A stretch of 64,000 nucleotides of DNA. It comes from Thermocrispum municipale DSM 44069 (GTDB lineage: Bacteria > Actinomycetota > Actinomycetes > Mycobacteriales > Pseudonocardiaceae). Below the pieces are notes generated by a model. That model saw only the letters and a program-made list of their open reading frames with translations. It was not told the origin of the DNA and did no database searches. Below are positions 48,850-57,648 of this stretch, one piece after another. The position numbers and the translations under genes were made by a program. Each line of letters begins with the position of its first letter. The first letter of the stretch is position 1. The stretch covers positions 196,975 through 260,974 of the forward strand of contig NZ_ATYT01000006.1 of assembly GCF_000427825.1 (NCBI RefSeq). Reading direction: 5' to 3'.

Positions 48850-48975
48850 CGCCGGAAGCAGTCGGACGGGAGCGGCCTGCGGGACGCGGCCGACCGGACG
48901 GGAACGGCCCGCGGGAAGCGGTCGACCGGTGGGGGCGGCCTGCCGGAAGCGGTCCGACGGGAGCGGCCTGCGTTC
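48850..48975. repeat. 32 bp tandem repeat
   Basis: Units begin at 48864, 48896 and 48928, each reading about GGACGGGAGCGGCCTGCGGG followed by AAGCGGTCGACC, with a truncated fourth near 48956. A partial copy precedes the first. Copies differ by several substitutions. Confidence 0.75.
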
Positions 48976-49062
48976 AGCCCAGGGACAGCCCAGCTGAACG
49001 CGGCCCCGTTCGAGTCGCGGGTGGTTCCCGTCCGGAAGTCCCGGTCAACCGGGGCGGCGCGT

Positions 49063-49088
49063 GGGCCGGGTCGGTGCGAGCCCGGCCC
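49063..49088. terminator. 8 bp GC hairpin downstream of pntB
   Basis: GGGCCGGG (49063-49070) pairs with CCCGGCCC (49081-49088) around a 10-base loop. No U-tract. A further GCGCCGG/CCGGCGC dyad lies at 49106-49121. Terminator for the transhydrogenase operon or the convergent gene; inferred. Confidence 0.5.
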
Positions 49089-49267
49089 CGCGTCGCTACC
49101 TCGACGCGCCGGGGCCGGCGCACGTTGTCCTCGGACGCGTCTTCATCCACCACCGTGCCTGCCGGGCACGTGCTGATGGGTGCCCTCCGACCGGAACCGG
49201 ACCGAGCGGCGACATCCGTCCGGGCAGAAGAGCACCCATCCGCTGCGAGCCAGGGCCGGGCAGGGAG

Positions 49268-50014
49268 TCAGTTCACGGTTGACAGCCATCCCTCGACGTC
49301 CGGACCCACGACGCGGGCTTCCGCCGGAGCCAGCAAGACACCTTCCTTCAACTCCAGGAAATACGGCTCGGTGGTGTGCACGGGCCGTGAGTCGCCGCGG
49401 GCGTCGAGCAATCGTCGGGTCAGGTCGGGGAGGCGGATCTGCTCGGGTCCGGTGATCAACACCCGGCTCTCGTTCGACGGCTTCAGGACCTCCTGGACGA
49501 GGACGTCGGCCACGGCGTCGGCGGCGACGGGCTGCACCAGCCAGTCCTGAACCTCGACCTTGTCGGCGTGGAACGTCACGGCTGCTGGGTTCGTCGCGAA
49601 CTCGTGCCACTGGCTGGTCTTGACGAGCGTGGCGTTCAGGTCGCTGTTCTCGACGATCGCCTCCTGCTCGCGCTTGGCGAGGTAGTACTCGAACCGGTCG
49701 AATGCGGGGTGCTCGATCCCCACGATGGACAGCAACACCAGGCGGGACACCTGCTGCTTCGTGCAGGCGTCCACGACGTTGCGCGTCGCGGTCGTCACGG
49801 CCCCGCGCCGCTTCCTCGGGTCGTCCGAAGGGCCGACGTTGGAAGCGTCGACGACAGCGTCGACGTCGGCAAGAGCGTCCGTCAGTCCCTCACCGGTGAC
49901 CAGATCGATCCCACACGACCTGGAGACCTCCACGACGTCGAAGTCCCGGGCCTTGAGGCGCTGCACGGCCCGCGAGCCGGCCGTGCCCGTGGCACCCATG
50001 ACTGCGATCTTCAT
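49268..50014 (-). CDS. NmrA-like NAD(P)-binding protein (RsrA-like)
   Basis: 248 residues. Atypical SDR/NmrA fold with MKIAVMGATGTAGSRAVQRLKAR (GxxGxxG at residues 7-13), a YYLAK motif and no classic full SDR catalytic set. Divergent from the Rrf2 regulator RsrR; in Streptomyces venezuelae the corresponding partner is an NmrA-type NAD(P)-binding protein. It probably binds NAD(P) as a redox sensor or quinone reductase. The ATG at 50014 is preceded by AAAGGAC. Confidence 0.85.
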   Translation of the reverse strand: MKIAVMGATGTAGSRAVQRLKARDFDVVEVSRSCGIDLVTGEGLTDALADVDAVVDASNVGPSDDPRKRRGAVTTATRNVVDACTKQQVSRLVLLSIVGIEHPAFDRFEYYLAKREQEAIVENSDLNATLVKTSQWHEFATNPAAVTFHADKVEVQDWLVQPVAADAVADVLVQEVLKPSNESRVLITGPEQIRLPDLTRRLLDARGDSRPVHTTEPYFLELKEGVLLAPAEARVVGPDVEGWLSTVN

Positions 50015-50408
50015 GTCCTTTCGATCCTCTTTCTCTCGAACACCGAAGCGGGCCACCTCCCGGGATGTGTCTCCCGAAACAGCAGATCAGGCGTCCGGTG
50101 GTGAGGCTCCCCGGAGATCGGGACGAGGCCAGGCCGGGGAACGTTCGTCCGACCGTCGACGAGCGCCTGCTTGGTCGACCCTCCGCGTGCAATCTGGACC
50201 TTACATGTCCAGGTTCTCCGTCGGTGACGGGCCGCACGGTGATCCGGCCAACTTTCGGTCCGCCGTGCGCACTGGACAGCCGCCAGGAGATCGGCTGAGA
50301 CCGGGCGGATTCGGAAAGCTCAATCCGCGCCGACGCTGAGCGGGCCTGCGTCTTCCGAAGTCGGCGGGGCACGAAGGTTTGCGTCCAGGTCAGGTAGAAA
50401 CGTCAATT
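50015..50408. other. divergent promoter region of the RsrR pair
   Basis: 394 bases between the divergent starts. The strongest element is an 11-3-11 inverted repeat (50191-50215). No other hairpin or gene is supported; the ends presumably hold both promoters. Confidence 0.5.
50191..50215. promoter_or_regulatory. rsrR operator: RsrR-type 11-3-11 operator
   Basis: AATCTGGACCT (50191-50201), TAC, and ATGTCCAGGTT (50205-50215). The right arm read on the other strand is AACCTGGACAT, matching the left at 9 of 11 bases. The 11-3-11 spacing is that described for class 1 RsrR sites. It lies 176 bases from one start and 194 from the other. Confidence 0.75.
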
Positions 50409-50879
50409 ATGCGGCTCAGTCAGGCGGTCGAGTGGACTCTTCATTCCTGTGTCAACCTGGCCTGGGTTCAGGGCCCGGTGCCCGCCGCCCGGCTGGCCCG
50501 GCTCTACCAACTACCCGCTGCCTACCTGAACAAGCAGCTCCAGGCGTTGGTACGAGCGGATATTCTCGTTTCGGTTCCCGGCGCCCACGGCGGATTCCGG
50601 CTCGCACGGGATCCCGCCGACATCTCCTTGCTCGACGTCGTGGTCGCCGTGGAGGGGTCGGAAGAGGCCTTCCGTTGCGCGCAGATCGTCCAGCGCGGTC
50701 CCGGTGGTGACCCGAACGTCGACTACCGGCATTTCTGCGCGATCGCCCAGAGCATGCGGCGCGCTGACCTGGCTTGGCGGCGCGAACTCGCGGCACGGAC
50801 GATCGCCGACGTCGCTGCCGAGGCCGCTCGGCATTCCCCGGATGCGCCGGAACGCATCCGCACCGCCTTGGCGCGCTGA
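50409..50879 (+). CDS. rsrR: Rrf2-family [2Fe-2S] redox regulator RsrR
   Basis: 156 residues. Rrf2 winged helix (MRLSQAVEWTLHSCVNLAWVQGP..AARLARLYQLPAAYLNKQLQALVRADILVSVPGAHGGFRLARDPADISLLDVVVAVEG). Residues E8, H12, C90 and C110 are exactly the four ligands of the [2Fe-2S] cluster in S. venezuelae RsrR (Glu, His, two Cys). The cluster switches between reduced (1+) and oxidised (2+) forms, changing DNA binding. It is divergent from an NmrA-like NAD(P)-binding gene and has an 11-3-11 site between. The ATG at 50409 gives the exact E8/H12 numbering. Confidence 0.92.
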   Translation: MRLSQAVEWTLHSCVNLAWVQGPVPAARLARLYQLPAAYLNKQLQALVRADILVSVPGAHGGFRLARDPADISLLDVVVAVEGSEEAFRCAQIVQRGPGGDPNVDYRHFCAIAQSMRRADLAWRRELAARTIADVAAEAARHSPDAPERIRTALAR

Positions 50880-50942
50880 ACGCGGGCTGTATGGCAGATC
50901 CCGGTCTTCGGTCTCCACGTCCGAGCGGAGACGTCTCGGCAA

Positions 50943-52394
50943 CTAGTCGACCGGCACCTCGAACGACGTCTTCGCCACGCGGTCCAGCAGCTTGTCGTCG
51001 CTGCTGGTCTCTTCGCCGACCCAGGCCACCCGTACCAGCCGCACGGAGGTGCCCTCGACGGTGTTGTGATACAGCGCGTTGTGGAAGGTCAGCTTGCCCT
51101 CCGGCCACGCCTCGCTCATGTTCGCCGCGTCCGCGGCGCCGCCCGAGCCCGGCTTGTCCGCGAGCTCCTTCAGCTGTTTCGCGTGTTTCGGATCGTCGAA
51201 CTCGATCTCCGCGAGGCTCACCGCCGCCTGTTTGCCGGACACCGTCGCCAGGTAGCTCGCCAGTCGGATCTGGCTGCAGGGGTTCTTCTGGATCAACGCC
51301 TGCACATCGCCGTAGGTCAGGTCCTGACACTCGTCGTTCGCCCAGCGCTCCACCGCGGTGAACTCGACACCGGAGATCGCGTACCGCTGGGGCCGCTGCT
51401 CGGCCTGCGGCGTGGGCTTGGGCTCCTCGTCCGATCCGCTGCTGCTCGTTGCCATGACGATCGCCGCGACCAGGCCCGCCACCACGACGAGCACGGCAGC
51501 AATCGGCAGCAGCCGCACCTGGCTGCCGCGCTGGGGACTTGCCTGCTTCGGCGGCGGTAACGGCATGAGGTCGGTGGGTGCGTCGTCATCCACCCCCGCA
51601 GGCGTGCGCTGTGCGCCGTTGACCTGCGGGCCCCGGTTCGCCTCGGCGGCCGCCGCAAGCGCGGCGGCCTTGGCCTTCTGCGCCGTGCCGCGGGCGTTGG
51701 ACTTGTGCCCTTGTGCGGGTGGCTGCATCGGTGTCGTGGTGGCTTGCTCGGCCAACGCCGGCGCACCCGCATGCGCGTAAGCCGCCACGCCGACGGCGAA
51801 ACCTTCGCCCTTCAACACCTCGTCGGGCTGGATCGGCACAGTGGGGTCGAGCGTGCGCAGCACGGCGCGCGCTTGCTCGGCGGTGCAGGCGAGGCCGTCC
51901 TGCGGGACGAGATCGACGATGGCCGCACGCAGCGCCGCCGGCCTCGGATGGACGATCCGCACGTACCGGTTCTCCGGGTTCTCGGGCGTTACTCGCTCCA
52001 CGAACGGTCCCACCGCCAGTACCAGGCCGACCGGCATGGCCATGTTCGTCAGGGTGTTCAGGCGGCGGGTCAGCTCCTCGGCGGCCGCCAGCGCCGCACT
52101 CGCCGGGTTCACCGCGGTGCCGTCGCTCACCAACGGCCAGTTGTCGGCCTTCCACTGGCCGTACAGCGGCGCTTCCAGGTGCAAGGCCGGGCCGGGGAGG
52201 TCGATGCCCGCCACGATGACGATGCCGTGCGGTGTCACCAGGACCGATTCGAACGCCGGGCCGTTCTCGAGCGGGCGGACGTCCACCAGGGCGATCCCGC
52301 CCAGATCGGAAGAGCCCCGGCCGAGCGCGGTCAACCCGGCCCGGACGTCGGCGGCAACCTTGGTTGCCGGCTCCCCGATGCGCAGCAGCCGCAC
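50943..52394 (-). CDS. uncharacterised membrane protein
   Basis: 483 residues. The first about 190 residues are a globular domain (MRLLRIGEPATKVAADVRAGLTALGRGSSDLGGIALVDVRPLENGPAFESVLVTPHGIVIVAGIDLPGPALHLEAPLYGQW), then an Ala/Pro-rich linker, one membrane helix (LLPIAAVLVVVAGLVAAIVMATSS) and an extracellular domain of about 130 residues with two cysteines. The N-terminal domain resembles the nuclease-like N-terminal halves of actinobacterial proteins, but the motif is not clear. The start GTG is at 52394. Function not recognised. Confidence 0.75.
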   Translation of the reverse strand: MRLLRIGEPATKVAADVRAGLTALGRGSSDLGGIALVDVRPLENGPAFESVLVTPHGIVIVAGIDLPGPALHLEAPLYGQWKADNWPLVSDGTAVNPASAALAAAEELTRRLNTLTNMAMPVGLVLAVGPFVERVTPENPENRYVRIVHPRPAALRAAIVDLVPQDGLACTAEQARAVLRTLDPTVPIQPDEVLKGEGFAVGVAAYAHAGAPALAEQATTTPMQPPAQGHKSNARGTAQKAKAAALAAAAEANRGPQVNGAQRTPAGVDDDAPTDLMPLPPPKQASPQRGSQVRLLPIAAVLVVVAGLVAAIVMATSSSGSDEEPKPTPQAEQRPQRYAISGVEFTAVERWANDECQDLTYGDVQALIQKNPCSQIRLASYLATVSGKQAAVSLAEIEFDDPKHAKQLKELADKPGSGGAADAANMSEAWPEGKLTFHNALYHNTVEGTSVRLVRVAWVGEETSSDDKLLDRVAKTSFEVPVD

Positions 52395-52939
52395 GCCTAC
52401 CTCCCGCTCCTGTGGATTCCCCCGGACAGGTTATCCGCGACGCCCCGCGCCGTGCGGTCAGACCGGCGAAAACCAAGCGGATGTTGCCGCAGGTCACCGT
52501 GGTCGAACGGGCTGATTGACCCATTCGGTCCGAATGTCGGATTTGCCCGTCGGGGTGGCACTGTCCACACGTACCGACGGTGGTCGGCCGGTTCAGTTCT
52601 GTGCGCCGGATCTGGGCTACGCGGTGGTGCTGCGCCCGGTGCGCTCGGCAGTTGCGGCAGCCGTTCACGGACCGTGTCTGACGATCGACCTTCGGTTGTG
52701 GGAAGCTGTCCGCGACCCCGGCGTGGCGGGTCGACATGTCAAGTTCACGTGTTGTATTGGGCAGGTTCGGGTGTTGCGGCTGGTGCACATGTGACGAGAT
52801 GGGTAATCTCACGTACGACACAACTCCATAGCACCTGAGTGCCCATGGCCTACGTGGCTGCGATCGAGCCTGGTGGACGAGGACGTAGGGGAAGATGCCC
52901 CTCGTCGGCAGAGCAAGATCGACAACGCGGAGGTCAGCT
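52395..52939 (+). other. 545 bp intergenic region
   Basis: No gene I can support. A 92-codon frame (52516-52794) has only moderate third-position G+C (about 71%) and no good ribosome-binding site, so it is not called. AT-richer stretches (near 52730-52830) probably hold the DUF3145 promoter. Confidence 0.4.
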
Positions 52940-53443
52940 GTGAGCACTCGTGGGAACACGCGCGGCGTGGTTTATGTCCACTCGTCGCCTGCTGCGGTCT
53001 GTCCGCATGTCGAGTGGGCGCTCTCCGGCGCGCTCGGTACTCCTGCGCAGTTGAGTTGGACGGCGCAGGATGCCGCGCCTGGCCAGTTGCGCGCGGAGTG
53101 CGACTGGCGCGGGCCGGCAGGTACCGCGGCCGCCATCGCCAAGGCGCTCAAGGCGTGGCCGATGCTGCGCTTCGAAGTCACCGAAGAGCCCAGCGAGGGC
53201 GTCGACGGTGAGCGATTTTGCTATGCCCCCGGTCTGGGCTTGTGGCGCGGCCGCACCAGCGCCAACGGCGACATCGTGGTGGGGGAGGACCAGCTGCGAA
53301 ACCTTGTCGCGCGCAGCAGGGCAGGCGAGGATCTGGTGCACCGCATCGACGAGCTGCTCGGCACCGCGTGGGACGAGGCGCTGGAACCGTTCCGCCACGC
53401 AGGCGACGGAGCGCCGGTGACCTGGCTGCACCAGGTGGTGTAG
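52940..53443 (+). CDS. DUF3145 domain-containing protein
   Basis: 167 residues, matching the actinobacterial DUF3145 family: GVVYVHSSPAAVCPHVEWALSGALG, LSWTAQDAAPGQLRAECDWRGPAGTAAAIAKALKAWPMLRFEVTEEPSEGVDGERFCYAPGLGLWRGRTSANGDIVVGEDQLR. It is an acidic cytoplasmic protein of unknown function. The GTG at 52940 has GGAGG upstream. It precedes another unknown gene by 25 bases. Confidence 0.9.
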   Translation: MSTRGNTRGVVYVHSSPAAVCPHVEWALSGALGTPAQLSWTAQDAAPGQLRAECDWRGPAGTAAAIAKALKAWPMLRFEVTEEPSEGVDGERFCYAPGLGLWRGRTSANGDIVVGEDQLRNLVARSRAGEDLVHRIDELLGTAWDEALEPFRHAGDGAPVTWLHQVV

Positions 53444-53468
53444 CCAAGGCCCGGATAGGCTAGGCGCC

Positions 53469-54035
53469 GTGCGGTGGCTCGTACCGGTGGTGATCGGTGT
53501 GGTGTCGCTGGCGGTGGCCGGCGGCCTGATCGCCCGTGAGTTCTACCAAGAACGCGAACCGGTACGAGCGCAAGCTCCCGTCGCCGTGCCGTCGTCGACC
53601 TCGCTCGCTCCGTCCGAACAGCCCGGTCCTGCCGAAGTCAAGCTGACTCCTGATGCTGCTCGCCACCCGTACGGCGAGACCGTCCGAGCGTTGCTGGAGG
53701 CGTACACGACCGGCATCAACGAGCGCAATTACGAGCGGTGGAAGTCCGCGGTCTCGCAAGAGCGCATCGCGGTGCAGCCCAAGCACGTGTGGCTGCAGAA
53801 CTACCGCAGCACCCGCAACGGCAGCATCCTGCTGCACCGCATCGAGACCGCCCCGGACGGCTCGCTGCGCATCCTGTTCAGCTTCACCAGCACGCAGGAC
53901 CCGGAGGATGCGCCACCGACGCTTCCGGTCGACTGCATCCGTTGGCGCCTGATGTTGCCGGTGACGCAGGAGAACGGGCAGTGGAAGATCGCCAAGGTGG
54001 TCGCCGGGACGATGCCGGAAACCCAGCGCTGCTGA
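53469..54035 (+). CDS. uncharacterised membrane-anchored protein
   Basis: 188 residues. One N-terminal membrane helix (WLVPVVIGVVSLAVAGGLIARE), an Ala/Pro/Ser linker, and an extracytoplasmic NTF2-like domain (YGETVRALLEAYTTGINERNYERWKSAVSQERIAVQPKHVWLQNYRSTRNGSILLHRIETAPDGSLRILFSFTSTQ). No enzyme motif. The GTG at 53469 starts the anchor. It ends at a strong terminator (54040-54069) shared with the convergent fabF. Confidence 0.82.
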   Translation: MRWLVPVVIGVVSLAVAGGLIAREFYQEREPVRAQAPVAVPSSTSLAPSEQPGPAEVKLTPDAARHPYGETVRALLEAYTTGINERNYERWKSAVSQERIAVQPKHVWLQNYRSTRNGSILLHRIETAPDGSLRILFSFTSTQDPEDAPPTLPVDCIRWRLMLPVTQENGQWKIAKVVAGTMPETQRC

Positions 54036-54039
54036 CGCG

Positions 54040-54069
54040 AACGCCCCGGAGACCGCGCTCCGGGGCGTT
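54040..54069. terminator. 12 bp perfect stem hairpin
   Basis: AACGCCCCGGAG (54040-54051) pairs perfectly with CTCCGGGGCGTT (54058-54069) around the six-base loop ACCGCG. It lies between the convergent membrane-protein gene and fabF, so it can work for both. No U-tract. Confidence 0.8.
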
Positions 54070-54082
54070 GCGACGTCGTGGC

Positions 54083-55324
54083 TCAGGCCTTGGCGAATGC
54101 CAGCGACACGTTGTGCCCGCCGAACCCGAACGAGTCGTTGATCGCTACGTCGATATCCATCTTCCTGGGTTCGTCGCGCACCACGTCCAGCGTCACGCCG
54201 GGGTCGAGCTCCTGCAGGTTCATCGTCGGCGGGATGAGGCCGTGGTAGACCGACAGGATCGTGGCGATCGACTCGACCGCACCCGCAGCGCCGAGCATGT
54301 GCCCGATCACGCTCTTGGGCGCGGTGAGCACCGGATGATCGCCGATCGCCTTCCGCACGGCCACCGTCTCGGTCACGTCGCCGACCGGGGTCGAGGTCGC
54401 GTGCGCGTTCACGTGGCCGACCCGCTGCGGGTCGATGTTGCCGCTGCGCAACGCGGCCTGCATGGCCCGCGCCTGACCGGTGCCCTCCGGGTCCGGCGCG
54501 GTGATGTGGTGCGCGTCCGAGCTGGTGCCCGCACCCGCCAGCTTGGCGTAGACCCGCGCGCCACGAGCCTGGGCGAACTCCGCGCGCTCCAGCACCACGC
54601 ACCCCGCGCCCTCACCGAGCACGAAACCGTCCCGGTCGACGTCCCACGGCCGCGACGCGCCCGCCGGGTCGTCGTTACGGGTGCTCATGGTGCGGGACTG
54701 GGCGAAGCCGGCCATCGTGATCGCCGCGATGCAGGCCTCCGCGCCGCCGGCCACCACCACGTCGGCCTCACCGGCCCGCAGCATGCGGAACGCCCACGCG
54801 ATGGCCTCCGCACCGGACGCACAGGCCGACACCGGGGCGTGCACCCCGGCCCGCGCCTTGAGGTCGATACCGACGATCGCGGCCGGACCGTTGGGCATGA
54901 GCATGGGGACCGTCAGCGGCGACACCTTGCGCAGCCCTTTGGTCTCCAGCGCGTCGTCCATGTTCAGCAGCGTGCCCGCACCACCGACACCGGTGCCGAT
55001 GACGACCCCGAGCCGCTCCGACTCCACTTCCGCGTCGCCGTCGGGGCCGAAGCCCGCGTCCTGCCACGCCTGCCGCGCGGCCACCAACGCCACCTGTTCG
55101 ACCCGGTCCAGCCGGCGTGCTTCCACCCGAGGCAGGACTTCGGTGGGCTCGACCGCCAGCGGCGCGGCGATCCGCACCGGGAGGTCGTACTTGTCCACCC
55201 ACTCGTCCTCCAGCAACCGGACGCCGCTCCGGCTGGCCAGCAGGCCGTCCCACAGGGCTTCGACGTCCCCGCCCAACGGCGTCGTCGCGCCCAGGCCGGT
55301 GACCACGACGTCTGGTGTGCTCAT
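54083..55324 (-). CDS. fabF: beta-ketoacyl-ACP synthase II
   Basis: 413 residues. FasII elongation condensing enzyme. Cys-His-His triad: C168 (VSACASGAEAI), H in VNAHATSTPVGD and H in KSVIGHMLGAAGAVE. GTGVGGAGTL and the final NDSFGFGGHNVSLAF are intact. It is the last gene of fabD-fabH-acpP-fabF, the actinobacterial FasII order. The ATG at 55324 is the family start. Confidence 0.95.
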   Translation of the reverse strand: MSTPDVVVTGLGATTPLGGDVEALWDGLLASRSGVRLLEDEWVDKYDLPVRIAAPLAVEPTEVLPRVEARRLDRVEQVALVAARQAWQDAGFGPDGDAEVESERLGVVIGTGVGGAGTLLNMDDALETKGLRKVSPLTVPMLMPNGPAAIVGIDLKARAGVHAPVSACASGAEAIAWAFRMLRAGEADVVVAGGAEACIAAITMAGFAQSRTMSTRNDDPAGASRPWDVDRDGFVLGEGAGCVVLERAEFAQARGARVYAKLAGAGTSSDAHHITAPDPEGTGQARAMQAALRSGNIDPQRVGHVNAHATSTPVGDVTETVAVRKAIGDHPVLTAPKSVIGHMLGAAGAVESIATILSVYHGLIPPTMNLQELDPGVTLDVVRDEPRKMDIDVAINDSFGFGGHNVSLAFAKA

Positions 55325-55369
55325 CTGACTAACGCCTCCCCACTAGAAGGAATCGATCGGAGGATCCGA

Positions 55370-55612
55370 TCAGGAGTTGTTGGCGACGTAGTTGACCGCG
55401 TCGCCGACCGTCTTGAGGTTGGCCAGCTCGTCGTCCGGGATCTTCACGCCGAACTTGTCCTCGGCCTGCACGGCGATTTCCACCATGGACAGCGAGTCGA
55501 TGTCCAGGTCGTCCACGAACGACTTCTCCGGCGTCACCTCGTCCTGCGAGACGCCCGCCACCTCCTCGACGATCTCGGCCAGGCCGGCGAGGATCTGCGC
55601 GTTGTCCGCCAT
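55370..55612 (-). CDS. acpP: acyl carrier protein
   Basis: 80 residues, the family length. The phosphopantetheine serine is in DLDIDSLSMVEIAVQAEDKFG. It carries acyl chains through FasII. The helix III and IV segments (DDELANLKTVGDAVNYV) are standard. The ATG at 55612 has GAAAGGGAAAAC upstream. It sits between fabH and fabF with 45 bases to fabF. Confidence 0.96.
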   Translation of the reverse strand: MADNAQILAGLAEIVEEVAGVSQDEVTPEKSFVDDLDIDSLSMVEIAVQAEDKFGVKIPDDELANLKTVGDAVNYVANNS

Positions 55613-55675
55613 TGCGTTTTCCCTTTCTGTCAGTTCACCAGTGCTCTTCCGCCCGGCACCTGCCCGAGCAGCTGA

Positions 55676-56650
55676 TCACGGAGCCACGAAGATCTGTCCC
55701 GCATAGGACAGTCCGGCCCCGAAGCCTACGGCCAGCACCACATCGCCGGACGAGACCCGTCCCTTTTGACGCATGTGGTCGAGCGCGAGCGGGATCGAGG
55801 CGGATGACGTGTTGCCGGAGTGCACGATGTCATCGGCCACGACGAGGTCCTCCCGCGCCCCTTTGGCCTTGAGTTTCTTGCCGATCGCCTCGACGATGCG
55901 CAAGTTCGCCTGATGCGGGATCAGCACGTCGATGTCGGCCAGGCTCAGCCCGGCCGCCTCCACCGCGCGCTGGGCGATCGGCGCGATCTTGGTGGTCGCC
56001 CAGCGGAAGACCGACTGGCCCTCCTGGTAGATGTACTTGTGTTCCCGCATGTAGATCGTGTCGACCAGATCGCCCGCGCTGCCCCACACCACCGGGCCGA
56101 TCCGCGGCTCGTCCGCCGGACCGACCACGGCGGCGCCCGCGCCGTCGGCGAAGATGATCGCGTTCGCCCGGTCCACCGGGTCCACCACGTCGGTGAGTTT
56201 CTCCGCGCCGATCACCAGCACTCGCTGCGACGAGCCGGATTTCACCAGGTCGGAGGCCACGCCGAGGGCGTAGCAGAAGCCCGCGCAGGCGGCGTTGAGG
56301 TCGAACGCGCCTGCGGCCTTCACCCCGATGCGGTCGGCCACCTGGGCCGCGGCGTTCGGGATCGGCGAGGGCATCGTGCAGTTCGGCACGATCACCGTGT
56401 CGACGTCCGACGGCTCGAGCCCGGCGTCGGAGAGCGCTTTGCTGCCCGCTTCCACCGCCATGTCGACCAGCCGCTCGTCCTTGGCGGCGAACCGGCGCTC
56501 GACGATGCCGACCCGGTCCCGGATCCACTGGTCGCTGGTGTCCATGATCTGCGACAGCTCGTCGTTGGTGACGATCCGCTCCGGCTGATAGCTGCCCACC
56601 CCGAGGATCTGGGTGGCGGGCGGACCGCTGGTCTGGCGAATGGTGGTCAC
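55676..56650 (-). CDS. fabH: 3-oxoacyl-ACP synthase III
   Basis: 324 residues. Starts FasII by condensing acyl-CoA with malonyl-ACP. Catalytic C122 (DLNAACAGFCYAL), H in LIPHQANLRI and N in HSGNTSSASIPLAL. ERIVTNDELSQIMDTSDQWIRDRVGIVERRFA is the N-terminal signature. The GTG at 56650 overlaps the fabD stop by four bases, so they are coupled. The starter preference (branched or straight) is not decided by sequence. Confidence 0.95.
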   Translation of the reverse strand: MTTIRQTSGPPATQILGVGSYQPERIVTNDELSQIMDTSDQWIRDRVGIVERRFAAKDERLVDMAVEAGSKALSDAGLEPSDVDTVIVPNCTMPSPIPNAAAQVADRIGVKAAGAFDLNAACAGFCYALGVASDLVKSGSSQRVLVIGAEKLTDVVDPVDRANAIIFADGAGAAVVGPADEPRIGPVVWGSAGDLVDTIYMREHKYIYQEGQSVFRWATTKIAPIAQRAVEAAGLSLADIDVLIPHQANLRIVEAIGKKLKAKGAREDLVVADDIVHSGNTSSASIPLALDHMRQKGRVSSGDVVLAVGFGAGLSYAGQIFVAP

Positions 56651-57582
56651 GAGTTCTCCCCAGCGGTCTCGGCCAGCTTGTCCAGGTCGGCCGGCGTCTT
56701 GACGGCGGTCGTGCTGGTGACGGTGCCCTTCAGTTGGCGCCGGACCAGGCCGGTGAGCGTCCCGGCAGGGGGCAGCTCGACCGTGCTGGTCACGCCGATC
56801 TCGGCCAGCTTCTGCATGGTCAGGTCCCAGCGCACCGGGTTGGTCACCTGGCTGACCAGGCGGTCCAGGTACTCCTGACCGGAGGTGACCACGTCCCCGT
56901 CGGCATTCGACAGCAGCGGCCGGTTCGGGTCGCGCGGGCTGATCTTCGCCGCGTGCTCGGCCATTGCCTCGCGAGCGGGCGCCATGTAGTCGGTGTGGAA
57001 CGCGCCGGCGACCTTCAGCTCGCGGACCTTCGTGCCCGCCAGCGGCTCGGCCACGATCTTGGCGATGGCGTCCGCGGCGCCGGAGGCCACGATCTGGCCG
57101 GCACCGTTGCGGTTGGCCGCGGCCAGCCCGTGTTCGTCCAGCCACGCCACGACCTCGTCGGGATCGCCCAGCATGACGGCGGCCATGCTGGTCTCGGTCA
57201 GTGCGCAGGCCTTGGCCATCTCGGCGCCGCGCACCGCGGCGAGCGCCACGGCGTCGGTGGCGTCCAGGACGCCCGCGATGGCGGCGGCGGCGAGTTCACC
57301 GACCGAGTGGCCTGCGACCGGGGCATCGGCGGGCCAGACGTCCCGTCGGCCGCCGATCTCGTAGGCCAGCAGCGACGCGGCCACGATCAGCGGCTGGGTG
57401 ACGGCGGTGTCCTGAATTTCTTCTGCGTCGGCTTCGGTGCCCAGCCGGATCAGGTCCAGGCCGGTGGCCTCGGACCACTCGCGAAGTCGTTCGCGAGCCC
57501 CGTCGACTTCGAGCCACGGGACCAGCATTCCGGGTGACTGGGAACCCTGTCCGGGGGTGAGAACGGCGAGCGCGTGCGTCAC
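56647..57582 (-). CDS. fabD: malonyl-CoA:ACP transacylase
   Basis: 311 residues. Loads malonyl onto ACP. Active serine S93 (GHSVGE), Arg in AAVRGAEMAKAC and the GQGSQSPGM substrate motif at residues 11-19; H in GAFHTDYMAPA. It is the first gene of the fab operon, downstream of fasR. The GTG at 57582 gives the FabD start (MTHALAVLTPGQGSQ); GTG 57597 adds five residues. A 19-base dyad at 57649-57667 lies upstream. Confidence 0.94.
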   Translation of the reverse strand: MTHALAVLTPGQGSQSPGMLVPWLEVDGARERLREWSEATGLDLIRLGTEADAEEIQDTAVTQPLIVAASLLAYEIGGRRDVWPADAPVAGHSVGELAAAAIAGVLDATDAVALAAVRGAEMAKACALTETSMAAVMLGDPDEVVAWLDEHGLAAANRNGAGQIVASGAADAIAKIVAEPLAGTKVRELKVAGAFHTDYMAPAREAMAEHAAKISPRDPNRPLLSNADGDVVTSGQEYLDRLVSQVTNPVRWDLTMQKLAEIGVTSTVELPPAGTLTGLVRRQLKGTVTSTTAVKTPADLDKLAETAGENS

Positions 57583-57648
57583 ATCTCTAGCGAACACGTC
57601 AGGGGCCTCCGCCCGTGATGTCGCGGAGCACCAAGTACTCCCGGGGTC

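Larger units (their letters stand above)
48846..49267 (+). other. repeat-rich intergenic region
   Basis: 422 bases between pntB and the convergent NmrA-like gene. It holds a 32 bp tandem repeat (48850-48975), a hairpin (49063-49088), and a second GC hairpin (49106-49121). No credible gene. Confidence 0.5.

Noticed and set aside
52516-52794. 92-codon open frame in the 545-base gap
   Set aside because: Third-position G+C is about 71%, below the neighbours; no good Shine-Dalgarno; no recognisable domain.
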